Shown here in pieces: positions 7,507 to 15,391 of a stretch of DNA of 38,303 nucleotides (its first letter is position 1; every line of letters starts with the position of its first letter). The notes under the pieces are model-generated. The model ran no database searches and was not told where the DNA came from. It worked only from the letters and a program-made list of their open reading frames with translations. The DNA lies in contig NZ_RWJX01000035.1 in assembly GCF_004123805.1 (NCBI RefSeq), positions 1 through 38,303 on the forward strand. The letters are read 5' to 3'. The position numbers and the translations under genes are program-made. The DNA is from Cellulomonas endophytica (lineage in GTDB: Bacteria; Actinomycetota; Actinomycetes; Actinomycetales; Cellulomonadaceae).

Positions 7507-8808
7507 CTAGGAGCGGCGGTCCATCGCGGACAGGACCACGTCGTGCACGTCCGTCGAGCGCTGGGCGCGCGCGAGGCGCTCCGCCCCCGGGCCCTCGGCC
7601 GTCAGCGGCGTCGCCGCGCCCGTGTGGCCCGAGGTCGTCCAGTCGACGACGAACTCCAGGTCGCTGCCGGCGACCGGGAACGGCCCGTCCTCCAGGCTCT
7701 GGAGCACCTCCGCGCTCGTGCTGGCCGGGTCGCCCGTCTCGTCGTCGGGGTCGACGTTCTCGACCTGCATGCCGCCGGTCTCGTGGTCGCCCACCACCAC
7801 GACGAGCGTCCCGCGGTGCGTCGCGGCGAAGTCGCGGACCAGCGCGACCGTCTCGTCGAAGGCCTGCGCCGCCTGGATCGTGCGGGCGGCGTTGTTGTTG
7901 TGCGCGAACTCGTCGACGGCCTCCTCCTCCACGACGAGGAAGAACCCGTGCCGGTCCTGCTCCAGCACCTCCAGCGCCTTCTCCGTCATCGTGCGCAGCG
8001 GCACGACGGGGGCGTACTCGTCGCCCTGCCCCTCCGGCTCCTGCTCGAACATCTCCTCGTTCGCGAACAGGCCGAGGATGCGGTCCGCGTCGGTGGCCGC
8101 GAGCTCCTCGGGGGTGCTGACGTAGTCGTAGCCGACCTCCTCCGCGCGCTCGACGAGGTTGCCGATGGTGCTCGAGCTGACCTCCGGCCGGCGGTCCTCG
8201 GGGTCGTCGGGGTAGGCGCCCTCGTCGCCCACGGGGTACCACCAGTCCTCGCCACCGCCGAGGATGACGTCCGGCTGCGACTCCTCGACGAGCTGCCGCG
8301 CGATCTCCGTCTGGTCGCCGCGGTCGGGCACGTGCGCCCCGAACGCCGCCGGGGTCGCGTCCGTGACCTGCGCCGTCGTCACGAGCCCCGTCGCCTTGCG
8401 CAGCCCCTTCGCCGCCTCGAGCAGCGTCGGCAGCCTCTGGCCGTCGAGCCCCACCGACACCGCGCCGTTGTACGTGCGCACGCCCGTGGCGAAGGCCGTG
8501 GCCGACGCGGCCGAGTCCGTGACCGCCTCCTCGGGGTCGGCCGAGTCCGTCGAGGCCCAGCCGGCGTACCGCAGCTGGTCCATCTCCAGCTGCCCGTCCT
8601 TGCCCACGGTGGCCAGCCGCGTGGCCTCGCGGGCGGCGATGCTCAGGCCGTCGCCCACGAGGAAGATGACGTTCCGGGCCGTCGCGGACCGTCCCCGGTC
8701 GCGGTGGTCCGTCGCGTCGTCGGTCGCCACCCCCGCGGCCGCCAGCCCGACGGCCAGCGCGGCCGTCGCCGTCGTCCCCAGGAGCATCCGTCGGTCGAAC
8801 CTCGTCAT
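7507..8808 (-). CDS. Tat-exported alkaline phosphatase
   Basis: A 433-residue alkaline phosphatase-superfamily enzyme that would release phosphate from organic monoesters outside the membrane. The N-terminus, TRFDRRMLLG then a hydrophobic Ala-rich stretch, is a twin-arginine signal peptide. Catalytic features include VGDGLS (D53 metal ligand), TDSAASATAFATG with nucleophile S99, GDHETGG and SGHTGAATPL. ATG 8808 sits at the start of a 30-bp sequence duplicated immediately upstream, so initiation is ambiguous: GTG 8817 and an upstream GTG at 8952 are in frame. A hairpin follows the stop. The window ends with part of a second, different phosphatase of the same superfamily. Confidence 0.9.
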   Translation of the reverse strand: MTRFDRRMLLGTTATAALAVGLAAAGVATDDATDHRDRGRSATARNVIFLVGDGLSIAAREATRLATVGKDGQLEMDQLRYAGWASTDSADPEEAVTDSAASATAFATGVRTYNGAVSVGLDGQRLPTLLEAAKGLRKATGLVTTAQVTDATPAAFGAHVPDRGDQTEIARQLVEESQPDVILGGGEDWWYPVGDEGAYPDDPEDRRPEVSSSTIGNLVERAEEVGYDYVSTPEELAATDADRILGLFANEEMFEQEPEGQGDEYAPVVPLRTMTEKALEVLEQDRHGFFLVVEEEAVDEFAHNNNAARTIQAAQAFDETVALVRDFAATHRGTLVVVVGDHETGGMQVENVDPDDETGDPASTSAEVLQSLEDGPFPVAGSDLEFVVDWTTSGHTGAATPLTAEGPGAERLARAQRSTDVHDVVLSAMDRRS

Positions 8809-8838
8809 GATCAGCACCCTTCGGTCGAACCTCGTCGT
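8779..8838 (-). repeat. Imperfect 30-bp tandem duplication at the phosphatase start
   Basis: Two adjacent 30-bp units (8838-8809 and 8808-8779, minus strand) match at 24 of 30 positions. The downstream unit begins with the ATG start and encodes MTRFDRRMLL. The upstream unit begins with ACG and reads TTRFDRRVLI in the same frame, so the twin-arginine segment is duplicated across the start codon. Confidence 0.85.
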
Positions 8839-9014
8839 CCACCGTGGCCGCGGGGCGTCGTCGCCCGCGCGTGGGGCCAGGATGCTCCCTCCGCGGGAGC
8901 GCGGCCACAGCACGGCCGCGGGCGGCGACGACCTCGGGCGCGAGGCCGTCATCCGGCGGCCCGGGACGTCGCCAGGACCGCCGCACGACGGCCTCGTCGT
9001 CCTCCGCGTGGTCC

Positions 9015-9036
9015 GGCGGGCGCCGGGGCGCCCGCC
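9015..9036 (-). terminator. Hairpin after the NAD(P)-binding protein gene
   Basis: A GGCGGGCG/CGCCCGCC stem with a short GC loop lies about 20 nt beyond the stop of the minus-strand gene at 9058. The remainder of the 249-bp gap to the phosphatase start holds the 30-bp duplication and no other gene that I can support. Confidence 0.5.
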
Positions 9037-9057
9037 GTGGCCGCCGACGTGCGCCCG

Positions 9058-9714
9058 TCAGCGCGGGGCGGGAGCGGTGACCGTCAGCACGCGGCCCGCC
9101 GGCCCCTCCTGCTCCAGCGCGTCCGCCTCGGCGCGGGCGACCTGGCGGCGCGAGACCCGCATCGTCGGCGCGCGGTCCTCGGGGTCGACCGCGGCCGGCT
9201 CCCGGCTCGGCCCGTCGTGCAGGACGGTCGGCCGCACGATCGTCCAGTCCAGCCCGCTCCCCCGCACGAGGCGCTCCTGGCGCTCGTGGTCGTCGACCTG
9301 CGGGCGGATGGCCAGGCTGAAGAACGCCTTGAGCGCGAACGGCAGCCGGGCGTAGGTGTCGCCGATCCCGTACGTCGACTGCACGAGCAGACGCCGCACG
9401 CCGTGGGCGCGCATCGCGTCGACGACGCCCTGCGTCCCGCGCGACCGCACGTCCAGCGGGGCGCTCGCGCGCCGGGTCAGCCGGACCCGGAACGGGTTGT
9501 CCGGGATGCCCAGCGTCACCGCGACGGCGTCCTGGCCCACCATCGCCGCGTCGAGGGCGGCCCGGTCCAGGACGTCGCCCGCGACGGCGCGCACGCTCCC
9601 CCCGCCGCCGGAAGGCCTCCGCGCGAAGGCGGTCACCGTGTGCCCGCGCTCCGCCAGCTCCGCGACCAGCTCCGCCCCGGTCCCCCGGCTCGCACCCACC
9701 ACCAGCACCTTCAT
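9058..9714 (-). CDS. NAD(P)H-binding protein of the atypical SDR family
   Basis: A 218-residue protein starting at ATG 9714. The N-terminal glycine-rich loop VVGASRGTGAELVAEL (4-19) and basic residues ARRPS after the second strand suggest NADP(H) binding. YGIGD and DWTIVRPTVL correspond to conserved positions of the NAD(P)-binding (PF13460-type) family related to biliverdin reductase B and NmrA. The classical SDR YxxxK catalytic pair is not obvious, so it may be an atypical reductase or redox sensor. It is divergent from an AraC-type regulator whose start lies 126 bp away and which probably controls it. Confidence 0.85.
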   Translation of the reverse strand: MKVLVVGASRGTGAELVAELAERGHTVTAFARRPSGGGGSVRAVAGDVLDRAALDAAMVGQDAVAVTLGIPDNPFRVRLTRRASAPLDVRSRGTQGVVDAMRAHGVRRLLVQSTYGIGDTYARLPFALKAFFSLAIRPQVDDHERQERLVRGSGLDWTIVRPTVLHDGPSREPAAVDPEDRAPTMRVSRRQVARAEADALEQEGPAGRVLTVTAPAPR

Positions 9715-9827
9715 GGCTCCTCCTCCGCTCGTGCCCGGTCGTCCGGGTCGCCTCCAGCCTGCGGCCGTGGAGCAGGACGATCAATGCTGCATCGACCGGC
9801 CCTCTTGCTCGTGCGTCCAGCCCGCGC

Positions 9828-9833
9828 GAGGAT
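9828..9833 (+). promoter_or_regulatory. -10-like hexamer, probable leaderless start of the AraC regulator
   Basis: GAGGAT keeps the two most conserved -10 positions (A at 2, T at 6) and ends 6 nt before GTG 9840. No Shine-Dalgarno of normal spacing is present. Confidence 0.35.
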
Positions 9834-9839
9834 CAGGGG

Positions 9840-10796
9840 GTGGACCGCGACGTGCTCAGCGAGACCCTGGGCGACTTCGGCATGACCGGCGTCTTCTACG
9901 CCGCCTCCGACCTGTCGGCGCCCTGGGGGCTGGCCATCCCCCCGCTGCCCGGCACGGTCGTGTTCCACCTCGTGACCGAGGGGGCGCTCGTGGTCGACGT
10001 CGACGGCCAGACGACGCCCGTGGCCGCCGGCGAGGTCGTGCTCGTCCCGCACGGGACGGGGCACGCCGTGCTCGACGCCCCCGGGAGCCGGGCCGTCCCC
10101 CTGTTCGACCTGCCCCGCGTCGAGGCGGGCGACCGCTACGAGCGGCTCGAGGTCCCCGGCCCCGGACCACGGACGCGGCTCGTCTGCGGGGCGGTGAGCT
10201 TCACCGGGCTGGGCGTCGCCCGCCTCGTCCGCAGCCTGCCGCCGGTGCTCCGCGCCGGGACGGGCGACGACGCGGCGTGGGTGCGCGCCGCGTTCGAGGT
10301 CATCGGCGCGGAGTCCCGCCACCCGCGCCCGGGCGGCGACGTGGTCACGGCCCGCCTGGCCGACGTCCTCGTCGTCCAGGTCGTGCGGGCATGGCTGGAG
10401 TCCGACGCGCCCGGGCGCGGCTGGGTGGCCGGCCTGCGCGACCCGCACCTGGGCCGGGCCCTGGCCGCGGTGCACGCCGACCCCGGCGCGCCCTGGACGC
10501 TGGAGTCCCTGGCCCGCGAGGCCGGCCTGTCCCGCTCCGCCTTCGCCGAGCGGTTCCGCGACCGCCTCGACGAGCCGCCCATGGCGTACGTGACGACATG
10601 GCGGATGGAGGTCGCGGCCCGGCTCCTCCGTGCCGAGGACCTGCCCCTGGCGCGGGTGGCCGAGCGCGTGGGCTACCGGTCCGAGGCCGCCTTCCACCGG
10701 GCGTTCCGCCGCGCGCACGGCGTGGCCCCCGGGGCCTTCGCCCGCCGCCGCACCTCGCCGCTCGACGAGGCCGTGGCCCTGCTGGCGCTCTCGTAG
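9840..10796 (+). CDS. AraC-family transcriptional regulator with cupin N-domain
   Basis: A 318-residue regulator. The N-terminal cupin-type sensor (AraC_binding_2/cupin_6-like, about 15-190) includes VTEGALVVDVDG and GEVVLVPHGTGHAV. The C-terminal double HTH (about 212-305) includes the first helix pair WTLESLAREAGLSRSAFAERF and the second VAERVGYRSEAAFHRAF followed by the typical PGAF motif. GTG 9840 was chosen by homology of length and the -10-like hexamer upstream. It is divergent from the NAD(P)-binding protein gene, the usual arrangement for this family, so it probably regulates that gene. The photolyase begins 104 bp downstream on the same strand. Confidence 0.9.
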   Translation: MDRDVLSETLGDFGMTGVFYAASDLSAPWGLAIPPLPGTVVFHLVTEGALVVDVDGQTTPVAAGEVVLVPHGTGHAVLDAPGSRAVPLFDLPRVEAGDRYERLEVPGPGPRTRLVCGAVSFTGLGVARLVRSLPPVLRAGTGDDAAWVRAAFEVIGAESRHPRPGGDVVTARLADVLVVQVVRAWLESDAPGRGWVAGLRDPHLGRALAAVHADPGAPWTLESLAREAGLSRSAFAERFRDRLDEPPMAYVTTWRMEVAARLLRAEDLPLARVAERVGYRSEAAFHRAFRRAHGVAPGAFARRRTSPLDEAVALLALS

Positions 10797-10888
10797 GCGC
10801 CGGTGCGCCGCGACCGGCCACGCGCTGGCCTGAGGCGACGGCCACGGACCCGGCGGGCCGCAGGCGCGCGGCGCCGCCCGCGAGCGCC

Positions 10889-10894
10889 GACGAT
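10889..10894 (+). promoter_or_regulatory. -10-like hexamer, probable leaderless start of the photolyase
   Basis: GACGAT (A at position 2, T at position 6) ends 6 nt before GTG 10901. No ribosome binding site is visible, so a leaderless message is the simplest reading. Confidence 0.35.
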
Positions 10895-10900
10895 GGGCGG

Positions 10901-12391
10901 GTGACCTCCGTGCCGGGCCCCCGACGCCGGTGGCTCTTCGCCGACCAGCTCGGACCGCACTTCCTCGACCACCCCGACCAGCCCGTGCTGCTCGTGGAGT
11001 CGCGCGGCGTGTTCCGGCGCCGGCGCTTCCACCGGCAGAAGGCGCACCTCGTGCTCTCGGCGCTGCGGCACCGCGCCGCCGAGCTCGGCGACCGGGCCCT
11101 CGTCGTGCGCGCCGACACCTACCGCGAGGCGCTCGCCCGCGTCGACGAGCCGCTGGACGTGTGCGCGCCGACCTCGCGCGGCGCGCTGACCTTCGTCGAG
11201 CGGCAGCCCGGGCTGGAGGTGCTGCCGCACCGGGGGTTCGTCACCGCGCGGCCCGACTTCGAGCGCTGGGCCGGCGGCCAGCGCGGCGGGCTGCTCATGG
11301 AGAACTTCTACCGGACCGCGCGGCGCGTGCACGGCGTCCTCATGGACGGCGACGGGCCCGCGGGCGGCCGGTGGAACCTCGACCACGAGAACCGCGAGCC
11401 GCCGCCCCGCACCGCGCGGCTCGACGTCCCGGGGCCGTGGCTGCCGCAGGAGGACGAGATCGACGAGGGGGTGCGGCGCGACCTCGACCGCTGGGAGGCC
11501 GACGGCGACGTCCGCTTCGTCGGCCGGGACGGGCCCCGGCGTTTCGCCGTGACCCGCGCGGAGGCGGTGGCGGCGCTGGACACGTTCGTCGAGCACCGCC
11601 TGCCGACGTTCGGGCGGTACGAGGACGCCATGCTGGCCGCCGACCCGTGGATGTCGCACTCGGTGCTCTCCGCGGCGATGAACCTGGGCCTGGTCGACCC
11701 GCGCGAGGCCGTGGACCGCGCCGAGGACGCCTACCGCTCGGGTCGCGCGCCGCTCGCCTCGGTGGAGGGGTACGTCCGCCAGCTCATGGGCTGGCGCGAC
11801 TACGTCTGGCACGTGTACTGGCACGTCGGGCCGGACTACAAGCATAAGAACGCCCTCGAGGCCCGCACCCCGCTGCCCGCCTGGTTCCGCGAGCTCGACG
11901 CCGACGCGGTCGAGGCGCGCTGCCTGGGCGACGTGCTCGGCCAGGTGCGCGACATGGCCTGGGTCCACCACATCCCGCGGCTGATGGTCCTGGGCAACTG
12001 GGCTCTCCAGCGCGGCTACGACCCGGCCGAGCTCACCGACTGGTTCCACGAGTGCTTCGTCGACGGCTACGAGTGGGTCATGGCGCCCAACGTCGTCGGC
12101 ATGAGCCAGCACGCCGACGGCGGCCTCATGGCGACGAAGCCCTACGCCTCGGGCGGCGCCTACATCCACCGCATGTCCGACTACTGCGGCGGCTGCCGGT
12201 ACCGGCCGGACGTGCGCGTCGGGGAGGACGCCTGCCCCTACAGCGCGGGCTACTGGTGGTTCCTCGACCGCAACCGCGAGCGGCTCGCCCCGAACCGCCG
12301 CATGGCGCAGCCCCTCGCCGGGCTGGGCCGGCTCCGGGACCGCGAGGCCGTCGTCGAGCAGGAGCAGCAGCGCGGTGCGGCGCCGCCCTGA
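10901..12391 (+). CDS. FeS-containing (6-4) photolyase / bacterial cryptochrome (PhrB-like)
   Basis: A 496-residue member of the FeS-BCP class of the photolyase/cryptochrome family. The N-terminus RRWLFADQLGPHF is the diagnostic start of the antenna-binding domain. The helical FAD-binding domain contains GWRDYVWHVYWH, DMAWVHHIPRLMVLGNWAL and WVMAPNVVGMSQHADGG. Four cysteines, C341, C429, C432 and C445, have exactly the spacing (88, 3, 13) of the [4Fe-4S] ligands of Agrobacterium PhrB (C350, C438, C441, C454). The expected activity is light-driven repair of pyrimidine (6-4) photoproducts using FAD, with a lumazine-type antenna. GTG 10901 gives the expected length. Confidence 0.93.
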   Translation: MTSVPGPRRRWLFADQLGPHFLDHPDQPVLLVESRGVFRRRRFHRQKAHLVLSALRHRAAELGDRALVVRADTYREALARVDEPLDVCAPTSRGALTFVERQPGLEVLPHRGFVTARPDFERWAGGQRGGLLMENFYRTARRVHGVLMDGDGPAGGRWNLDHENREPPPRTARLDVPGPWLPQEDEIDEGVRRDLDRWEADGDVRFVGRDGPRRFAVTRAEAVAALDTFVEHRLPTFGRYEDAMLAADPWMSHSVLSAAMNLGLVDPREAVDRAEDAYRSGRAPLASVEGYVRQLMGWRDYVWHVYWHVGPDYKHKNALEARTPLPAWFRELDADAVEARCLGDVLGQVRDMAWVHHIPRLMVLGNWALQRGYDPAELTDWFHECFVDGYEWVMAPNVVGMSQHADGGLMATKPYASGGAYIHRMSDYCGGCRYRPDVRVGEDACPYSAGYWWFLDRNRERLAPNRRMAQPLAGLGRLRDREAVVEQEQQRGAAPP

Positions 12392-12477
12392 CCGGGCCGG
12401 CCGCGGCTCCGACCGGGGCGACGCCGCACGCGCCACCCGCTCCACCCGCGCGTCGGCGGCCGGGGCCTGCGCCCCCC

Positions 12478-13203
12478 TCAGTCCAGCCGCAGGTGGCCGG
12501 CCGGGATGCGGTCGGCACGCGCCAGGTCGTCCTCGAAGTCGACCTCGACGACGTCGAACATGGACACGTCCACCGGCAGCACCCGCATGCCCCGGCGCGC
12601 GATCGCCGTCTCCAGGGCCCGCTCGAAGTAGTCGGTGCGGTCGCAGGCCCGCAGCTCCTCGACGAGCACGGCCTTGTCCGCCGCGCTGACGTAGTTGATG
12701 CCCACCGCCTCGCCGAGGCCGTCGCGGACCGTCTTGGACAGCTCGCACACGTACCCGGCGGCATCGACGGTGTACTTGACCTCCTCGTCGCCGACGGCCT
12801 CGGTGTTCACGCAGACGAACGTCTCGTCGCGCTCGAGCCACGGCTGCACGTGCCGCAGGGCCCGGGGGTCGAAGACGACGTCGCCGTTCATCCACAGCAC
12901 CCCGCCGGGAGGGGAGGTCTCGAGCGCGCGGAGCAGGCTCTTCGAGGTGTTCGTGGCGTCGAAGAGCTCGTTGTACGCGAAGCGCACGTCCGGGTGCGCC
13001 TGCATGATCACGGTGGCCTGGTGGCCGACGACGACCGTGACCCGGACGGCGGGACCCAGCGCGGACCGCAGGTTGTCGAGCTGCTGGCGCATGATCGTGC
13101 GCCCGTCGCGGAGCAGGGTCTGCGACTTCGGCAGCGACCGCGCCAAGCGGGTACCGAGGCCCGCGGCCAGGACGACGGCCTGCAGGTCGCGCGACGGGCT
13201 CAT
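12478..13203 (-). CDS. Nucleotidyltransferase (NTP:phosphoalcohol or sugar-phosphate type)
   Basis: A 241-residue protein starting at ATG 13203, which overlaps the preceding gene's stop by 4 bp (ATGA). The N-terminus LQAVVLAAGLGTRLARSLPKS is the signature nucleotide-binding loop of GT-A-fold nucleotidyltransferases, and GGVLWMNGDVVFDP carries the metal-binding aspartate. NTSKSLLRAL and the general length recall LicC-like phosphocholine or glycerol-phosphate cytidylyltransferases. Coupled to a CDP-glycerol glycerophosphotransferase homologue, it probably makes the CDP-activated precursor for a wall teichoic acid-like or capsular polymer (inference). The exact substrate is not determined. Confidence 0.85.
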   Translation of the reverse strand: MSPSRDLQAVVLAAGLGTRLARSLPKSQTLLRDGRTIMRQQLDNLRSALGPAVRVTVVVGHQATVIMQAHPDVRFAYNELFDATNTSKSLLRALETSPPGGVLWMNGDVVFDPRALRHVQPWLERDETFVCVNTEAVGDEEVKYTVDAAGYVCELSKTVRDGLGEAVGINYVSAADKAVLVEELRACDRTDYFERALETAIARRGMRVLPVDVSMFDVVEVDFEDDLARADRIPAGHLRLD

Positions 13204-14285
13204 GCTCGCACCGCCGTCGCGGCCAGCACGAGGTCGAGGACCCGGTCGGCGGCGTGCCCGTCCTCGGCGGGGCAGAAGCGGGCCCGGAACGCCGCGTAGC
13301 GGTCGACGGAATCCGCCCGCACCCCGTCGAGGTCGGCGAGGGCGTCGAGGACCTGGTCGGCCGTCCTCAGCACCGGGCCCGGCGCGATCTCGTGCAGGTC
13401 GAAGTAGAAGCCCCGCAGCCTGTCGCGGTAGTGCTCGAGGTCGTGCGCGAAGAGCAGGATCGGGCGGCCGGTGAGGGCGAAGTCGAACATCGCCGAGGAG
13501 TAGTCCGTCACCAGCACGTCGGCGGCGAGGTACAGGTCGTTGATGTCGGGGTGGTCCGACACGTCCACCACGCCGGAGAGGTCGCGGCCGCGCTGGGCGT
13601 CGGGGACCAGGTGGTGCAGCCGCAGCAGCAGCACGTGGCCCTCCCCCAGACGCTCCCCGAAGCGCTCCGCGTCGAGGGCGAGCCGGAACCCCAGCGCGTC
13701 GTCCACGCGCTCGTCGTCGCGCCAGGTCGGCGCGTAGAGGACGGCGACCTGCCCGTCCTCGATCCCCAGGGCGGCGCGCACGGCGGCGCGACGTGCGGGG
13801 GCGTCGGGGGCGAGCAGCGCGTCGTTGCGCGGGTACCCCGTCACCGGCACGTCGCCGGTGAACCGGAACGCGGCCCGCAGCGGGACGGCGCCCGCGTCGC
13901 TCGGCCCGACGAGGACGTCCCAGCGGGTGATGTCGTCGTCGAGGCGGGACAGCAGGTCCTCGGGGCTGAAGAGCGAGAGGGCGTCGCGGTGGATGCGCTT
14001 GAGGGGCGTCCCGTGCCACGTCTGCACGTACGTCGTACCCGGACGCTTGTCCCACGCCGGCAGGTGGTTGTCGGCCACGACGACGTCGGCCCCCTCGAGG
14101 GCGGCCAGCGCCTCAGGGGTGCGGATCGGCACGGTCGCGGTGCCGGCCGGGAAGTCGTCGGCGTACCGCGCGTCGGCCAGCCAGACGTGCTCGGCGCCGA
14201 GCGTCGGGCGCGAGAGCGCGCGCTGGTGCAGGGCGCGCGGGTTGTCGCGGTACCGCCCCCCGTAGCTGTAGTAGACGATCTTCAC
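13200..14285 (-). CDS. CDP-glycerol:polyglycerophosphate glycerophosphotransferase-like (TagF-type) protein
   Basis: A 361-residue protein of the GT-B-fold glycerophosphotransferase family used to build teichoic acids and related poly(glycerol phosphate) or poly(ribitol phosphate) chains. Family motifs are clear: TYVQTWHGTPLK (about 89-100), GYPRND, VLYAPTWRDD, and the C-terminal DLYLAADVLVTDYSSAMFDF followed by RPILLFAHD. It starts at GTG 14285 with an AGGAAG element upstream. The N-terminus has no membrane anchor, so it probably works on the inner membrane face. It is translationally coupled to the nucleotidyltransferase downstream. It is the last chromosomal gene before the ssrA/island junction. 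Confidence 0.9.
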   Translation of the reverse strand: MKIVYYSYGGRYRDNPRALHQRALSRPTLGAEHVWLADARYADDFPAGTATVPIRTPEALAALEGADVVVADNHLPAWDKRPGTTYVQTWHGTPLKRIHRDALSLFSPEDLLSRLDDDITRWDVLVGPSDAGAVPLRAAFRFTGDVPVTGYPRNDALLAPDAPARRAAVRAALGIEDGQVAVLYAPTWRDDERVDDALGFRLALDAERFGERLGEGHVLLLRLHHLVPDAQRGRDLSGVVDVSDHPDINDLYLAADVLVTDYSSAMFDFALTGRPILLFAHDLEHYRDRLRGFYFDLHEIAPGPVLRTADQVLDALADLDGVRADSVDRYAAFRARFCPAEDGHAADRVLDLVLAATAVRA

Positions 14286-14485
14286 GCTCTTCTTCCTGTG
14301 GGCGAAACGGGCGCGACGTGGCGACCCCTGGCTGAAGTGTGCCCTCCACGCGGCCCCGCCGACGACGAGGGCGCCTCCGGAGCCGCCCGACGCCCAGGAT
14401 GCGGGCCGCGACGGGCTCCCCCGACACCCGGCCGTCCCCGGGTGCCGTCCCCGGCCGGGGCCCCGTCGACGGGTGCGCGTGCACG

Positions 14486-14522
14486 CACGAAGGCCCGTCC
14501 CCGGCGGGGACGGGCCTTCGTG
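14486..14522. terminator. Strong 17-bp hairpin terminator
   Basis: A perfect inverted repeat with 17-bp arms (14486-14502 and 14506-14522) around a 3-nt loop. It lies 40 nt beyond the tmRNA 3'-end sequence on the minus strand, where an ssrA terminator would be, and upstream of the TagF-type gene. The remaining 200 bp between 14286 and 14485 shows no gene. Confidence 0.85.
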
Positions 14523-14562
14523 GGGCCCTCACGCGATGCTGCTGCCTCGCAGGAGGACCAGG

Positions 14563-14583
14563 GGTGGAGGTGGCGGGAATCGA
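14563..14583 (-). other. tmRNA (ssrA) 3'-end fragment; probable attachment-site half of an integrated element
   Basis: On the minus strand these 21 nt read as the T-loop (GTTCGATTC), the T-stem 3' side and the acceptor strand (CACCTCCA) that end bacterial tmRNA. The T-stem is not completed correctly: the opposite strand has one mismatch (A where G is needed), and no tag-peptide or 5' tmRNA sequence is found over the next 400 nt. This looks like the short direct repeat left when a tyrosine integrase inserts an element at the 3' end of ssrA. The intact ssrA would then lie at the far end of the element, outside the window. Confidence 0.6.
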
Positions 14584-14822
14584 ACCTGCCCGGCGACGAC
14601 TGGAGAGCCGGCTCCAACGCCGTGACCTGCTTCTCGGCCCAGGGCTGTCGGCCCGTTCTACTGTCGATGAGGGCGTTGCGTTGACGCCGTCAACAGGCTC
14701 GAGCGGCCGGCGAAGTCGACTCTCCATCTCTGCGTCAGAACCTCGAGTGCCCAGAACTGACCTTATGTCAAATGGGGCGTCCGGTGGTGCATCAGCTGCA
14801 CGATCAGGCCTGTCCCTGGCGC

Positions 14823-15010
14823 CCGAGCTCTGAGCAGGTAACCCGGATCCGTGACCTCGGCATCGACCTGCTCGGCGCCCCAACGCCGCCCTGAGCGACC
14901 TCGTCACGCAGGCACCCGCCCCCGTCGTCGCCGCCCTGCTCGGCTACAGCCAGCAGGTCACCGCCCGGCACGCCGCTGCGGCAGGCAAGCCCCTGAGCGC
15001 CTACGCCTCA
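14823..15010 (+). pseudogene. Frameshifted C-terminal remnant of a site-specific recombinase/integrase
   Basis: Frame 1 reads SSEQVTRIRDLGIDLLGA (ending at 14879), and a frame offset by one reads NAALSDLVTQAPAPVVAALL then GYSQQVTARHAAAAGKPLSAYAS (14882-15010). Joined, they match the C-terminal end common in actinobacterial site-specific recombinases (RxxGI..ARNAAL..L....PA.V.A..LG....TA..W...AG..W..YA). A one-base deletion at 14880-14881 breaks the frame, and no upstream part of the protein is recognisable. The second frame stays open into the thioredoxin-fold gene at 15038. The stretch 14584-14822 contains only a small inverted repeat (14680-14694). Position next to the ssrA fragment supports a decayed integration module. 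Confidence 0.5.
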
Positions 15011-15025
15011 ACTCATCCCTCAGCG

Positions 15026-15031
15026 CATGAT
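15026..15031 (+). promoter_or_regulatory. -10-like hexamer, probable leaderless start
   Basis: CATGAT (A at 2, T at 6) ends 6 nt before ATG 15038, and no Shine-Dalgarno sequence is present. Confidence 0.3.
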
Positions 15032-15037
15032 GGGCCC

Positions 15038-15391
15038 ATGAACATCCAGCTCCTGGTCGTCAGCGATTGCGCTCACGAGGCCGGCGCATCTGCGCTCCTG
15101 CGCCAGGCACTCGACGACGCCGGGCTGCCAGAACTCGACTTCAGCACCGGCGTCATCTCCACCGACGCACAGGCGGCCGAGGCCCACTTTCTCGGTTCGC
15201 CAACGTTCCTCATCGACGGACGAGACCCCTTCGCAGACCCTGCGGCGACTCCCGCCGTCGCATGCCGCCTCTACTCGACCCGCTCAGGCTTGGCTGGCGT
15301 GCCCGACGTCGAACCCCTCAAGCAAGCGCTGCACGCAGCCGCTGGCGCGGCCTCAAGCAGCCGCAGCCCGACATCCGAGGAGTCGCAGTGA
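15038..15391 (+). CDS. Thioredoxin-fold (DF-family) protein with single cysteine
   Basis: A 117-residue protein. The N-terminus IQLLVVSDCAHEAGASALLR and the central HFLGSPTFLIDGRDPFADPA match the small thioredoxin-like DF family, often mis-annotated as alkylmercury lyase; the cis-proline loop is GSPTFLIDG. Family members usually have a CP or CxxH/U motif after the first strand; here it is DCAH, a single cysteine, so a thiol-disulfide exchange role is possible but not certain. C-terminal residues after about 100 are low complexity. The stop codon overlaps the next gene's GTG, so the two are coupled. It is the first gene inside the proposed element. Confidence 0.75.
   Translation: MNIQLLVVSDCAHEAGASALLRQALDDAGLPELDFSTGVISTDAQAAEAHFLGSPTFLIDGRDPFADPAATPAVACRLYSTRSGLAGVPDVEPLKQALHAAAGAASSSRSPTSEESQ

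Noticed and set aside
14563..14930. A complete tmRNA gene on the minus strand
   Set aside because: Only the T-loop and acceptor end are recognisable; the T-stem has a mismatch and no tag peptide or 5' tmRNA consensus is found in the expected interval.
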